Assembly (NCBI GenBank): GCA_041744735.1
Contig: JBGTKH010000610.1
Coordinates: 1 to 15,018 of the forward strand
From: JBGTKH01 sp041744735
Lineage (GTDB): Bacteria > Planctomycetota > Planctomycetia > Pirellulales > Pirellulaceae
Direction: 5' to 3'
Length of the DNA stretch: 15,018 nucleotides
Of this stretch, positions 7,577 to 14,823 are shown one piece after another (positions within the stretch are counted from its first letter, which is position 1; each line of letters starts with the position of its first letter). A program made the translations under genes and the position numbers. Below the pieces are notes generated by a model. It did no database searches and was not told the DNA's origin. It saw nothing but the letters and a program-made list of their open reading frames with translations.

Positions 7577-7720
7577 GCCCAACCCGGCACCCGCTACCAA
7601 TTCGAATGCGAAGGCTCCTTCTGCGTCGACACCGACACCACCCCCGCCCACCTAATCTTCAACCGCACCGTCGCCCTGCGCGATGACCTGGCCAAATTCG
7701 AGAAGAGTAATGCGTCATAG
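7577..7720 (+). pseudogene. Decayed duplicate of the glnS 3' end
   Basis: The bases 7577-7705 align without gaps to glnS 6726-6854 over 43 codons. By hand count 15 of 129 bases differ, so identity is about 88%. Thirteen codons differ and nine of them change the residue (for example R to C, Y to S and I to F). That ratio suits a segment no longer under protein selection. Shared residues include GTRYQFE and HLIFNRTV. The similarity begins right after the toxin TGA, in frame with it, and stops at codon 43. Five more codons then run to TAG 7718-7720. The fragment has no start and lacks all catalytic parts, so it cannot make a working synthetase. Confidence 0.92.
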
Positions 7721-7893
7721 CGCGGCACGAACCGGGCAGATCGCATTTCGCTTAGCCCTTTAATCTTGCCAAATTCGTTTATCAGCGAATGATCGCGGTG
7801 AGGCCATATGCCATCATTGCCGCTGGCTATGAATCTGGCGGTCGGCTAAAATCCAAGTTTGCACTGGCCTAACGACCGTTGTGATCTGAGACG
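7721..7893 (+). other. Leader region of the four-gene operon
   Basis: This is 173 bases between the glnS remnant and the HIT gene, and it must hold the promoter of the operon that follows. TAAAAT at 7847-7852 is a possible -10 box, but no good -35 box lies at the right distance. A loose inverted match (TTTCGCT against AGCGAA) occurs near 7748-7785. In-frame TGA at 7882-7884 fixes ATG 7894 as the first possible start of the operon. No strong Shine-Dalgarno sequence precedes that ATG. Confidence 0.35.
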
Positions 7894-8493
7894 ATGTCCA
7901 CATCTAACTCCACATGCCAGCTCTGTAGCGCACTGCAAGATGCTGCTCGCGCTGACGGTTCGGCCAGAATCGAAAACACTCCACTGCACGAGACCAAGAG
8001 CTTTGTCGTCCTGCCCTGCGTCGGTCCCCTGGTCGCTGGGCAAGTCATGGTTGTCAGCCGAAGGCACTGTCCAAGCCTAGCATCTCTCGGCTTGGATGCT
8101 GTGCTGGAATACCAATCGTTGGCTGCTGAACTTCCGAAAGAGCCGGAATCCCTACTCGAAGCAGAGCATGGCGCGACGGACACGGACTGTGCGGGTGCAT
8201 GTGTCATGCACGCGCACGTCCACTGGCTTCCAGGGTTTGCTCAGTATGCCGACGTCTTTGATGGCGTACTACCGCAGTTTCACTTCGGTCCCGACCTTCA
8301 ACTTCCGGCTCCATCCATTCCATACCTTTTCTTGCGTGGGGCTGGCGGATGTGTCCGAGTCTTTGACGGCGCGGGTTTGCCGTCGCAGATGTTGCGCCAG
8401 GCTATATGCTCGGCTCTCGGCCGAGATGATTGGGATTGGCGGGTGAAACCGCGCTACGATCTCATTCGAGAGACCATTGCTTACTGGAGGTGA
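7894..8493 (+). CDS. HIT-family (histidine triad) nucleotide hydrolase-like protein, first gene of operon
   Basis: The product is 199 residues. The histidine triad reads HAHVHWLP, with H106, H108 and H110 at the catalytic positions. Upstream features typical of HIT proteins are C8/C11 (CQLC) with H58 (SRRH) as likely zinc ligands, the beta strand phrase FVVLPCVGPLVAGQVMVVS, and EHG at 91-93. HIT proteins split nucleotide phosphate bonds, for instance dinucleoside polyphosphates or AMP adducts. An extra C-terminal region of about 85 residues (from 115) has no recognised match and contains PYLFLRGAGG. No signal peptide is seen. It is five bases from the next gene. Among HIT branches it could belong to a hydrolase or a transferase; the exact substrate cannot be read from the sequence. 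Confidence 0.75.
   Translation: MSTSNSTCQLCSALQDAARADGSARIENTPLHETKSFVVLPCVGPLVAGQVMVVSRRHCPSLASLGLDAVLEYQSLAAELPKEPESLLEAEHGATDTDCAGACVMHAHVHWLPGFAQYADVFDGVLPQFHFGPDLQLPAPSIPYLFLRGAGGCVRVFDGAGLPSQMLRQAICSALGRDDWDWRVKPRYDLIRETIAYWR
8486..8490 (+). promoter_or_regulatory. Ribosome binding site for the ThiL-like gene
   Basis: GGAGG at 8486-8490 lies eight bases before GTG 8499. It selects that GTG over an upstream in-frame ATG at 8430 that lies deep inside the HIT gene. The site overlaps the last codons of the HIT gene, so translation of the two is probably coupled. Confidence 0.75.
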
Positions 8494-8498
8494 AACAC

Positions 8499-9545
8499 GT
8501 GTCTGGTGCGCTCGATCCCGACGCCATGCCGGCTTGGTTGGCATCTAGGCTCTCAACGCGGGAATCATCTGCTGACATCCTGGCAGGCGTTAACGATGAC
8601 GACTGCACCGTCATCCGCTTCGGGGACGTGCTGCTGGTTGCCACAACGGACTACGTCAATTCGCGCCCGATCGCGATTGAGTTGGGCATCGGTAGTTTCC
8701 GAACGCTCGGCCGTATCCTCGTGGCATCGAGTCTTGCTGATCTTTGCGGTTCCGGCGCTGAGCCAAAGGCCTTTCTGACAGCCGTAATGATGACACGTGA
8801 AAACACGGAGAAAGATTTTCAGGACGTAATGGAGGGAGTGCGTGAGGAATCGAGACGCTGGGGCGTTCCTGTCGTAGGTGGCGACACAAAGCTGGGACCA
8901 TCGATTGCACTCGCCGGTACGGCAATCGGGATCGCGCGATCAGAGCGCAACCTCTTCCTCAAGTACCGCGCACGACCTGGTGACCTTGTATGGTCGTCAG
9001 GATGTCTTGGCTCCTGTAGCGCAGCAGTTTGGGGGCTGGCCGAACAGTACGGCAGCGACTCTTGGAGAAATTGGGCTATCGACAAACTGACCGTACCAGA
9101 ACTTCCACTGTCCAAATCGAAAGCCGTTTCCGATGCGGAACTCGGCCGTGGTGGCACCGACGTTAGCGACGGACTTGGAATGGATCTTGACCAGTTGTGC
9201 AATTGCAGCGATGTCGGTGTTATCATCAATGCCGACCAGATCCCGACCGCCGAGGAGACGCAGGTACTCGCGCGGGAACTTCACATTCCTCCTTGGGCCT
9301 TCGCGCTAGGTACGGGCGGCGAATTCCAATTCCTCGTCACGACAGATCCCAAGTCACGCGACCGGATGCACTCGATGGGTTTCCATTTGCTAGGTGAGGT
9401 GACCGCGCAGAGAGAGCGGCTACTTCGATTGATCGGTGGTAAAATCGTCGCGCTGCCGACTGCAGGACACCGCGACGTTCGGAACTTGACTTTTACGCAG
9501 GAGGTACAGTCACTTGTCCAGGCTGCCGCCAATGCCGCAAAATAG
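8499..9545 (+). CDS. ThiL/AIR-synthase-like ATP-binding enzyme, second gene of operon
   Basis: The product is 348 residues from GTG 8499. The order of motifs matches thiamine-monophosphate kinase and the PurM-like fold: NDDDC (32-36, for GDDC), TTD (49-51, for STD), SLADLCGSGAEPKAFL (78-93), GGDT (127-130), ARPGDLVWSSG (158-168), DVSDGLGMDL (221-230) and GTGGEFQFL (271-279). These bind Mg-ATP and a phosphorylated substrate. Two places differ from ThiL: the substrate-side phrase after TTD is DYVNSRP instead of the usual L-x-x-G-x-HF, and the GGEDYEL-type motif is GGEFQFL. Its substrate is therefore probably not thiamine phosphate. No other thiamine gene is nearby. The end overlaps the next gene by 32 bases. 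Fold assignment is firm; the reaction is unknown. Confidence 0.8.
   Translation: MSGALDPDAMPAWLASRLSTRESSADILAGVNDDDCTVIRFGDVLLVATTDYVNSRPIAIELGIGSFRTLGRILVASSLADLCGSGAEPKAFLTAVMMTRENTEKDFQDVMEGVREESRRWGVPVVGGDTKLGPSIALAGTAIGIARSERNLFLKYRARPGDLVWSSGCLGSCSAAVWGLAEQYGSDSWRNWAIDKLTVPELPLSKSKAVSDAELGRGGTDVSDGLGMDLDQLCNCSDVGVIINADQIPTAEETQVLARELHIPPWAFALGTGGEFQFLVTTDPKSRDRMHSMGFHLLGEVTAQRERLLRLIGGKIVALPTAGHRDVRNLTFTQEVQSLVQAAANAAK
9499..9504 (+). promoter_or_regulatory. Ribosome binding site for the toroid-protein gene
   Basis: AGGAGG at 9499-9504 lies nine bases before TTG 9514. It is the best Shine-Dalgarno match in the operon, and it supports a TTG start over ATG 9532, which is 27 bases away. 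Confidence 0.65.
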
Positions 9546-10797
9546 TACTGAACTTCAGCGCTCGTTGGAGGAGGCAAGACAGAAAATCGTTGACGTTTTC
9601 GTCGATCAGTGTGCCAACGGTGCGCAAACGGCGGTGTTCAACAACGGTAGTGTCGCGGCCTGCGGTCAGTTTATCGGCGGCAATGCTTTGCAGCTTCAAC
9701 AGCGAGGTATTCATGGAACGGCCGCAGCCCTTCGTGTCCTCTCGCAAGCTACGCATCCTGCCCATGATGTCCGCGATGTCCGCGATCTTCTTCGACGGCT
9801 TGTGAATTACGTAAACGACCGAGACGATATCGAAGGTCAGGTACACGGTCGCGTGAATCACGAGGAACTGCAAATCGACGCGACAAACGTGATCAAGCAA
9901 AGCGAGCTTTTATACGCCTTGTCGCGTGTGCCCGGCACGATTCCCAACGTTGAAACGCTGAGACGCCGGCTGATCTGCCAATTGCAGGCCGGGCTTATTC
10001 AACAAAAGGGGTGGTCGTACTTCTTGGATCAAACGACCACCACGCCAAACCTTCTCCCGACAGCCTACGCAGTACTGGCGCTGTCATCCGTTGGTGAAGA
10101 CGTCGCGCAACCGGTGGCATACCTTTTGGAAGAACTGCAGCGAGGCGGTTCGAGAAGGCAGGAGTACGTGGAGATCGGAGCGGACATCACGATCCGGGTT
10201 GCTTGTCTTTACGCATTGGCATTTTCGAGGAGTGATGAATCCCACGACTTACACATCGAGGCAGCGCTCCGCGAATTGTTCGCACCGATTTGGTCGGCCC
10301 TCGACCGACTGCTCAGGGACGAGAGCATCGAGCAGAATGTCGAGTACTGGCGGAACCAAAAAACGCTTTACGTGCGGGTGCCGTGGCAACTGTACCTGCT
10401 CGCACTCGCAGCTCGTCTGCGTTATTACCGAAGTTTTGCCACGTTCGCCGCTCAGACTAGGTTGCGGTCGATCATTTCGCAGATCAAGCAGGGAACGTTT
10501 CGGTATCCGCATTCAGGCGACATGGTCTCATCGCGCACAAATGGGGTCGCATACGATATACTGGGCCGTATTCACGGCGAATTGCGACGCGACAGATGGG
10601 TGAGCCCGGTTTACTGGGTTGACCGTCTGCGGGGATCGACGTGGCTGCGACGGATTTTGGGGCTAGGAGCAGTAGGCTTGATTGGCTATTCAATCTGGGA
10701 ATGGGTGCGAAGTGGTCCTAACGCGGCAGATCTTGGCACCGAATTCGTGGGGCCAGCGATAATTGCTCTTTTGGCCCTTTGGAGCAAGAAGCGTTAG
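9514..10797 (+). CDS. Alpha/alpha-toroid (prenyltransferase/squalene-cyclase-like) protein with C-terminal membrane segments, third gene of operon
   Basis: The product is 427 residues from a TTG start. Nearly all of residues 12-360 are predicted helices in pairs. Toroid-type repeat phrases are QQRGIHGTAAALRVLSQ (62-78), GWSYFLDQTTTTPNLLPTAYAVLALS (166-191, shown here only as GWSYFLDQ and PTAYAVLAL), DITIRVACLYALAF (224-237) and PWQLYLLALAARL (290-302). These resemble squalene/hopene cyclase and prenyltransferase repeats. The acidic DxDD catalytic motif of cyclases is not seen, so catalysis is doubtful. Two hydrophobic segments near 380-397 and 409-423 suggest membrane attachment, with a basic tail KKR. 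It could be a membrane scaffold or ligand sensor for the operon. ATG 9532 is an alternative start. It ends three bases before the next gene. Confidence 0.6.
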   Translation: MSRLPPMPQNSTELQRSLEEARQKIVDVFVDQCANGAQTAVFNNGSVAACGQFIGGNALQLQQRGIHGTAAALRVLSQATHPAHDVRDVRDLLRRLVNYVNDRDDIEGQVHGRVNHEELQIDATNVIKQSELLYALSRVPGTIPNVETLRRRLICQLQAGLIQQKGWSYFLDQTTTTPNLLPTAYAVLALSSVGEDVAQPVAYLLEELQRGGSRRQEYVEIGADITIRVACLYALAFSRSDESHDLHIEAALRELFAPIWSALDRLLRDESIEQNVEYWRNQKTLYVRVPWQLYLLALAARLRYYRSFATFAAQTRLRSIISQIKQGTFRYPHSGDMVSSRTNGVAYDILGRIHGELRRDRWVSPVYWVDRLRGSTWLRRILGLGAVGLIGYSIWEWVRSGPNAADLGTEFVGPAIIALLALWSKKR

Positions 10798-10800
10798 CTG

Positions 10801-13263
10801 ATGATCGAATTTTCCGACATCCTGTATGGTTCAGTACGCCTTCCAGAGTGGATAGCCCCATTCCTAAAGCTGCCGGAATTTGTACGCCTCCGAGGCGTAC
10901 GGCTTTCGAACGTTGACTCGTACCAGTTCAAGGATTTCAGTAGCCCGACCCGCTGGGAGCACTGCATTGCAGTCACGTGGTTGGCGCTTCGGTGTGCCGA
11001 TCGGCGGAGTCTTTCGGAACGTGAGCGCGTCCATCTCGCGTTGGCTGCCCTCTTGCACGATGCTGCCACGCCGCCATTTGCTCACACTGCCGAGTATGTT
11101 CTCGAGGGATATGACCACGAAATTCAAAGCCAGCGTCTACTCAGTAGTCGTTCCGATAAGGACTTTTATCCTGACCTTCCGGTATTCGCATCACAACTGC
11201 CGCAGTTCCAGACCACTTGTCGTTCACTATCTGTGCAACTTGGACTGGACATCGATCCTGACGAAGTCGCTCGGATGGTCGTTGGCGATGGGGACCACGG
11301 CTTTCTGATCCACGGTAACATCGACCTCGACAACGCCGACAATGTGACGCGCGCGTGTCGGTATTTAGGACTCACCGTAGACCCGACGGTGCCACCTCGC
11401 GTGGCGGAATGGCTTGGGGAGCAGGAATTCGCGCCGACCGAATTGGACAATCAGGATGAGCCCGCGGTTCGTGAATGGCTACGGTACCGAGGAGAATTGT
11501 ACACACGGTTTTACGAGTCGTCGGACGAGGAATTTGGGCGACAGGCTTTCCTGCAGCATTTAATGCGGCGCGCAATTCATGAAGGATTTCCGCGTCGGGC
11601 TCTGATCTGGAACACTGACGAGCGCCTATTGCTGGAGATGGAACAGATAGATCGTGATCCAGAGGATGTAAGCGGCGCCTCGCTACATGAGCTTGTGCAG
11701 CGTTACCGATTGCTCGAGTCGCCGCACAAGGTTGCCCACGTAGAAATCGAGTCGGATCAGACTCTCCGAATTCTTCGGCTACCACAGTGCGTCTCGTGGA
11801 TCGAGCGAAAGCTGTCGACGCCAACATTCGAACCGTTTGTCATGGTTGCGAGTGCGCGGCATCGTCGACGAGAGCACACAAATTCACTCTTTCCACCGGC
11901 GCCCGGTGCGTTGATGTTATTTAAGCTTGGAGCGCCTCCAAAGCGGCAGCAACTTCCGCCTTGCTTACAAGGCGATCTCACCAACGGTTTTGACGGACAC
12001 CTGCGTCCGCGAGATATCGCCGAGCGATTGAGCCGCCACGTTCATGAATGGGCGATTTCGCGTCCCTGGAGCCAACTTACAGCCGAGCGCACAGCCGATG
12101 TGGTCCGAAACCTCGAAAGCCTCGGCGACTTTAGCTTCCGCCTTTCGAAAAACGAGAGCATCCACCCCTATCCCGGCACATTTGTGCACGCGATACCAGC
12201 GGGCTTAATAATTTCGCTAGGTGTTCAGGGCGACCTCATCGTCGATCCGTTTGGCGGCACAGGCCAGACGGCGGTCGAGGCCATTAAATACGGCAGCCGG
12301 GTCGTTTCTGCGGATGTCAACTCCATCGCCTGTCTTGCGGCGCGAGCGAAATTGACGTTTTTGGATCGCAATGCACGGAAGCGAATCCGCGCTATTAGAG
12401 CAGACGACCTTTCACGGAATGAACTAGGAGATCTCCCCGAGTTTGAGCTCCGCGACAAATGGTTCCACAAGAAAACGTTTCTTGAACTGCGGCGCATAAG
12501 ACAATTCATCGAAAGCCGCAGAGACATGGTCGCAAAACAGTTTCTGCTTGCGACGTACTCGGCAATGATTCCCTCATGTACAGGCCGCAGAGGCAAGGAG
12601 CACGGTTACTTTGCGGACAATACTCCCTTGGAAAAGGGCGTGTCCGCCCCGCCGTATCAGAACGCGATTGAATCGTTTTTGTACAGGGTCCACCGCAACC
12701 TGAGCAACATCGAGAATCTATATGCCATCCTAGAGCGCGAGGGGAAGAACCCCGAAGAGGAATTGGCACGAGCAAGCGTCGTGCGGACAGATCTACAACG
12801 GGCCGAAGTGTCGGATTACGGGGTCGAGCCGCATTCAGTCGCCGCTGTCATCACGTCGCCGCCATACTTATGCATGGCAGACTATGCACTCGGCCAACGG
12901 CTATCGTACTACATGACAATGCCAGAACAGCTTGAAATCGATTTCGCCGGCGAAATCGGGGCAAGACGTCAGCGGTTCAAGACGGAGTCGGCGCTCGAAG
13001 AGTACCGAATGGGTTTACGGAGTTTTGCCAAACTTGCAAGGAACATGCTGCGGCCTGGAGGATTCTTGGCGACGGTTCTCGGAACTCCCAAGGCCAAGGC
13101 TTTTGCTGATCTTGATTTAGTCACGGAGTTCGACTCGATATTATCGGATGGTGGTTTCAAGCTGGTGTGGAATACGTGGCGTCCAATCAACTGGCACAGA
13201 AACCACGGGTACGCCCGTCTTAAACGAGAGCGAGTGGCGGTGCATGTAGTGACGAAGGGCTAG
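10801..13263 (+). CDS. Fusion of an HD-domain (SAMHD1/dGTPase-like) phosphohydrolase and a DNA methyltransferase, fourth gene of operon
   Basis: The product is 820 residues. The N-terminal HD domain (about 20-270) has H54 in SSPTRWEHC, H86/D87 in LLHDAATPPFAH, H95, and D175/D177/D180 in NIDLDNADNVTRA. This order is typical of dNTP triphosphohydrolases such as dGTPase and SAMHD1. The C-terminal part (about 460-815) is a SAM-dependent methyltransferase. Motif I is VDPFGGTGQTAVEA (481-494), motif II is VVSADVNSIACLAA, and the catalytic motif IV is ITSPPYL (684-690). The TSPPY form points to N4-cytosine or N6-adenine methylation of DNA. PSCTGRRGKEHGYFADNTPL (591-610) and RNMLRPGGFLATVLG (747-761) fit this family too. 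Residues 280-455 link the two and have no recognised match. The gene has only GGAG 16 bases before its ATG, so it probably depends on coupling to the gene before. All key residues of both domains are present. Codon use is less GC-biased than in glnS. Confidence 0.85.
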   Translation: MIEFSDILYGSVRLPEWIAPFLKLPEFVRLRGVRLSNVDSYQFKDFSSPTRWEHCIAVTWLALRCADRRSLSERERVHLALAALLHDAATPPFAHTAEYVLEGYDHEIQSQRLLSSRSDKDFYPDLPVFASQLPQFQTTCRSLSVQLGLDIDPDEVARMVVGDGDHGFLIHGNIDLDNADNVTRACRYLGLTVDPTVPPRVAEWLGEQEFAPTELDNQDEPAVREWLRYRGELYTRFYESSDEEFGRQAFLQHLMRRAIHEGFPRRALIWNTDERLLLEMEQIDRDPEDVSGASLHELVQRYRLLESPHKVAHVEIESDQTLRILRLPQCVSWIERKLSTPTFEPFVMVASARHRRREHTNSLFPPAPGALMLFKLGAPPKRQQLPPCLQGDLTNGFDGHLRPRDIAERLSRHVHEWAISRPWSQLTAERTADVVRNLESLGDFSFRLSKNESIHPYPGTFVHAIPAGLIISLGVQGDLIVDPFGGTGQTAVEAIKYGSRVVSADVNSIACLAARAKLTFLDRNARKRIRAIRADDLSRNELGDLPEFELRDKWFHKKTFLELRRIRQFIESRRDMVAKQFLLATYSAMIPSCTGRRGKEHGYFADNTPLEKGVSAPPYQNAIESFLYRVHRNLSNIENLYAILEREGKNPEEELARASVVRTDLQRAEVSDYGVEPHSVAAVITSPPYLCMADYALGQRLSYYMTMPEQLEIDFAGEIGARRQRFKTESALEEYRMGLRSFAKLARNMLRPGGFLATVLGTPKAKAFADLDLVTEFDSILSDGGFKLVWNTWRPINWHRNHGYARLKRERVAVHVVTKG

Positions 13264-13510
13264 CTAGCCGTGCTACTTTCGGCGGCGCGGAATCCACGGC
13301 TCGGAGCGCTACAGCACAATCCATCTTTGATAATGCCTCGCACGGGAACTGTGAATGCCGGGTATAGGACTGCGAGAGGCCAGGAATGAAAAGCTCGTCG
13401 CGCAGCGAACAAAGGTCGCTTTTTGATGCGAGTATCCGTACATTGATTGTGCTTGGCGACGGAATTTCGTGGTCTGGCGGGCTCCGTCGGTTGTTTCGTT
13501 GGCGTCTTGA
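13264..13510. other. Gene-free stretch after the operon
   Basis: There are 247 bases between the methyltransferase gene and the next open frame. I see no convincing gene on either strand, no tRNA-like fold and no clear terminator. A perfect 12-base palindrome GGCTAGCTAGCC (13258-13269) covers the methyltransferase stop codon. This stretch is the likely right-hand junction of the lower-GC operon segment with GC-rich chromosome, since base composition and codon style change across it. Confidence 0.4.
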
Positions 13511-14071
13511 TTGGCACTTGCGGAATACTCTTCTTTGCGGTCTCTGAGCGATCGCACGATCAATCGGCTGGCGATCGTGGGGACGTGTTTGACGGTGGCG
13601 GAATCGGCGGAGTATCGGCCGGTGTGGGATGGGCAGGAGCCGGCGGAATTTAAGACGGACTTGGCGGCGCTGCGGACCAAGTATCAAAATGCCATGAGCG
13701 TGGCTTCGCAGGCCGGGTCGGCAATGACCGGCGCGGCTAACGCCAAAGCGAAGGCCGAAACCGCGCTGGAGAATGCGGCCATCAAGCTCACTCGGGCGCT
13801 GGCCTATCACTTCAAGAAGACGGGCGATCTTACTCGGCGGGTCAAGGTGAACAAGACGCCGGGCGCGATCAAAGGTTTGCGCGACCAGGATCTGGTCACC
13901 CAGGCCACCGAAATTCGCAACATCGCCAGCGCCACCAAGGACCAGCCCGGCGCATTCGGCTGCGGTGTGACGCCGGCGCGGATTGCCACGCTGGCCAGGG
14001 CGATAACGCCGACCAGCGCCAGTAGCTTCCGTCAGCGCAGGACGGGACATGGTTGTGAAAGGCGGCTATAA
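13511..14071 (+). CDS. Alanine-rich hypothetical protein, probably truncated
   Basis: The product is 186 residues from TTG 13511. An in-frame TGA sits directly before the TTG, so the frame cannot extend upstream, and no good ribosome site is seen. Residues 8-160 are mostly helical, with ANAKAKAETALENAAIKLTRALAYHF as a heptad-like stretch (about 76-101; core AKAETALENAAIKL), followed by KTGDLTRRVKVNKTP and LRDQDLVTQATEIRNIA. From memory this layout resembles hypothetical proteins common in planctomycetes that run somewhat longer, but I cannot verify that. The last 20 residues turn abruptly Ser/Arg-rich (SASSFRQRRTGHG), which suggests that the original C-terminus was lost by a frameshift or deletion. 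GC-rich codon use is similar to glnS and unlike the operon before it. Function unknown. Confidence 0.5.
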   Translation: MALAEYSSLRSLSDRTINRLAIVGTCLTVAESAEYRPVWDGQEPAEFKTDLAALRTKYQNAMSVASQAGSAMTGAANAKAKAETALENAAIKLTRALAYHFKKTGDLTRRVKVNKTPGAIKGLRDQDLVTQATEIRNIASATKDQPGAFGCGVTPARIATLARAITPTSASSFRQRRTGHGCERRL

Positions 14072-14072
14072 T
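14067..14072 (+). promoter_or_regulatory. Possible -10 box for the AF2212-like/PIN toxin-antitoxin pair
   Basis: There is a perfect TATAAT at 14067-14072, 39 bases before the antitoxin ATG. No clear -35 box lies 17 bases upstream. CGGAGG at 14097-14102 then serves as a strong ribosome site for the antitoxin. Confidence 0.35.
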
Positions 14073-14110
14073 CGACTTGTCCTTCAAACAGCATTGCGGA
14101 GGCTCAAACG

Positions 14111-14347
14111 ATGACTACCCAATTTACGGCCGTTTATGAACACGGCGTGCTGCGGCCGACAGTGCCGGTTTCTCTCGCAGAGGGGACGCAAGTCGAGGTG
14201 TTCATCATCTCGAAACCGGCTACGCCGGACCACCGTACGCCGGCAGAGATTTTGGCCGAGATCGCTGCGTTGCCGACTTCCGGTGGTGATCCGTTTTCGG
14301 GGCGCGATCACGACAAAGTGCTCTATGGCGAACAAGGTGCCCGATGA
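14111..14347 (+). CDS. AF2212-like (DUF104) antitoxin
   Basis: The product is 78 residues with CGGAGG eight bases before the ATG. Residues 1-33 carry the short beta-rich antitoxin signature: AVYEHGVLRPTVPVSLAEG then TQVEVFIIS. This is typical of AF2212-like antitoxins that pair with PIN toxins. The remainder (PDHRTPAEILAEIAALP and a flexible tail) would wrap the toxin. Its TGA overlaps the toxin ATG by four bases, so production is coupled. The antitoxin and toxin together form a complete VapBC-type module near the right side of the accessory region. Confidence 0.8.
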   Translation: MTTQFTAVYEHGVLRPTVPVSLAEGTQVEVFIISKPATPDHRTPAEILAEIAALPTSGGDPFSGRDHDKVLYGEQGAR

Positions 14348-14739
14348 TCTTCGTCGACACGGGGGCTTGGTTCGCCAGCGTTGTGCCTTGGGACGCCTAC
14401 CACGCCGTCGCCTCCGCTTGGATTGGCACGAACCGTGAACCGCTCATTACGACAGATTTCATTCTGGATGAAACTCTGACTCTTCTTCGAGCACGAAACG
14501 AGTCGCCGCGCGCCGTCGCACTAGGCAATCAACTGTTTGACGGAATTTGGGCAAAACTCCATTTCGTCACCGAGGACGATATCCGAAACTCCTGGCAGAT
14601 TTTCCAAAGCTATTCGGACAAGGACTGGAGCTTCACCGATTGCACGAGTAAGGTAGTCATCGAAAGACTCGGTTTGACAACCGCCTTCAGCTTCGATCAC
14701 CACTTTCGGCAATTCGGGACGGTACGGGTTGTTCCCTGA
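14344..14739 (+). CDS. PIN-domain toxin (VapC-like)
   Basis: The product is 131 residues. PIN acidic residues are in place: D5 in IFVDTGAWF, E43 in FILDETLTLL, D99 in DKDWSFTDCTS and D118 in SFDHHFRQFG. The phrase FTDCTS...ERLGLTTAFSFDHHF is characteristic of VapC-type ribonucleases, which cut tRNA or rRNA when released from their antitoxin. Length is usual for the family. Frame and catalytic residues are intact, so it is probably active. Start ATG overlaps the antitoxin stop. Confidence 0.9.
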   Translation: MIFVDTGAWFASVVPWDAYHAVASAWIGTNREPLITTDFILDETLTLLRARNESPRAVALGNQLFDGIWAKLHFVTEDDIRNSWQIFQSYSDKDWSFTDCTSKVVIERLGLTTAFSFDHHFRQFGTVRVVP

Positions 14740-14823
14740 TCGCGCACAGGAATCGCGCTTGCTGGTCTCGCCAGAGTCCATTCCCAAGGCCAGTCTGGGG
14801 CAATCTCTGAGGAGGCGAAAATC

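Noticed and set aside
13258..13269. 12-base perfect palindrome GGCTAGCTAGCC over the methyltransferase stop
   Set aside because: It is too short to assign as an operator, attachment site or terminator, and no second copy was noticed in the window.
13220..14050. Minus-strand frame of 276 codons opposite the alanine-rich gene
   Set aside because: It is proline/arginine-rich without domain-like order, overlaps the methyltransferase end and looks like a codon-bias shadow.
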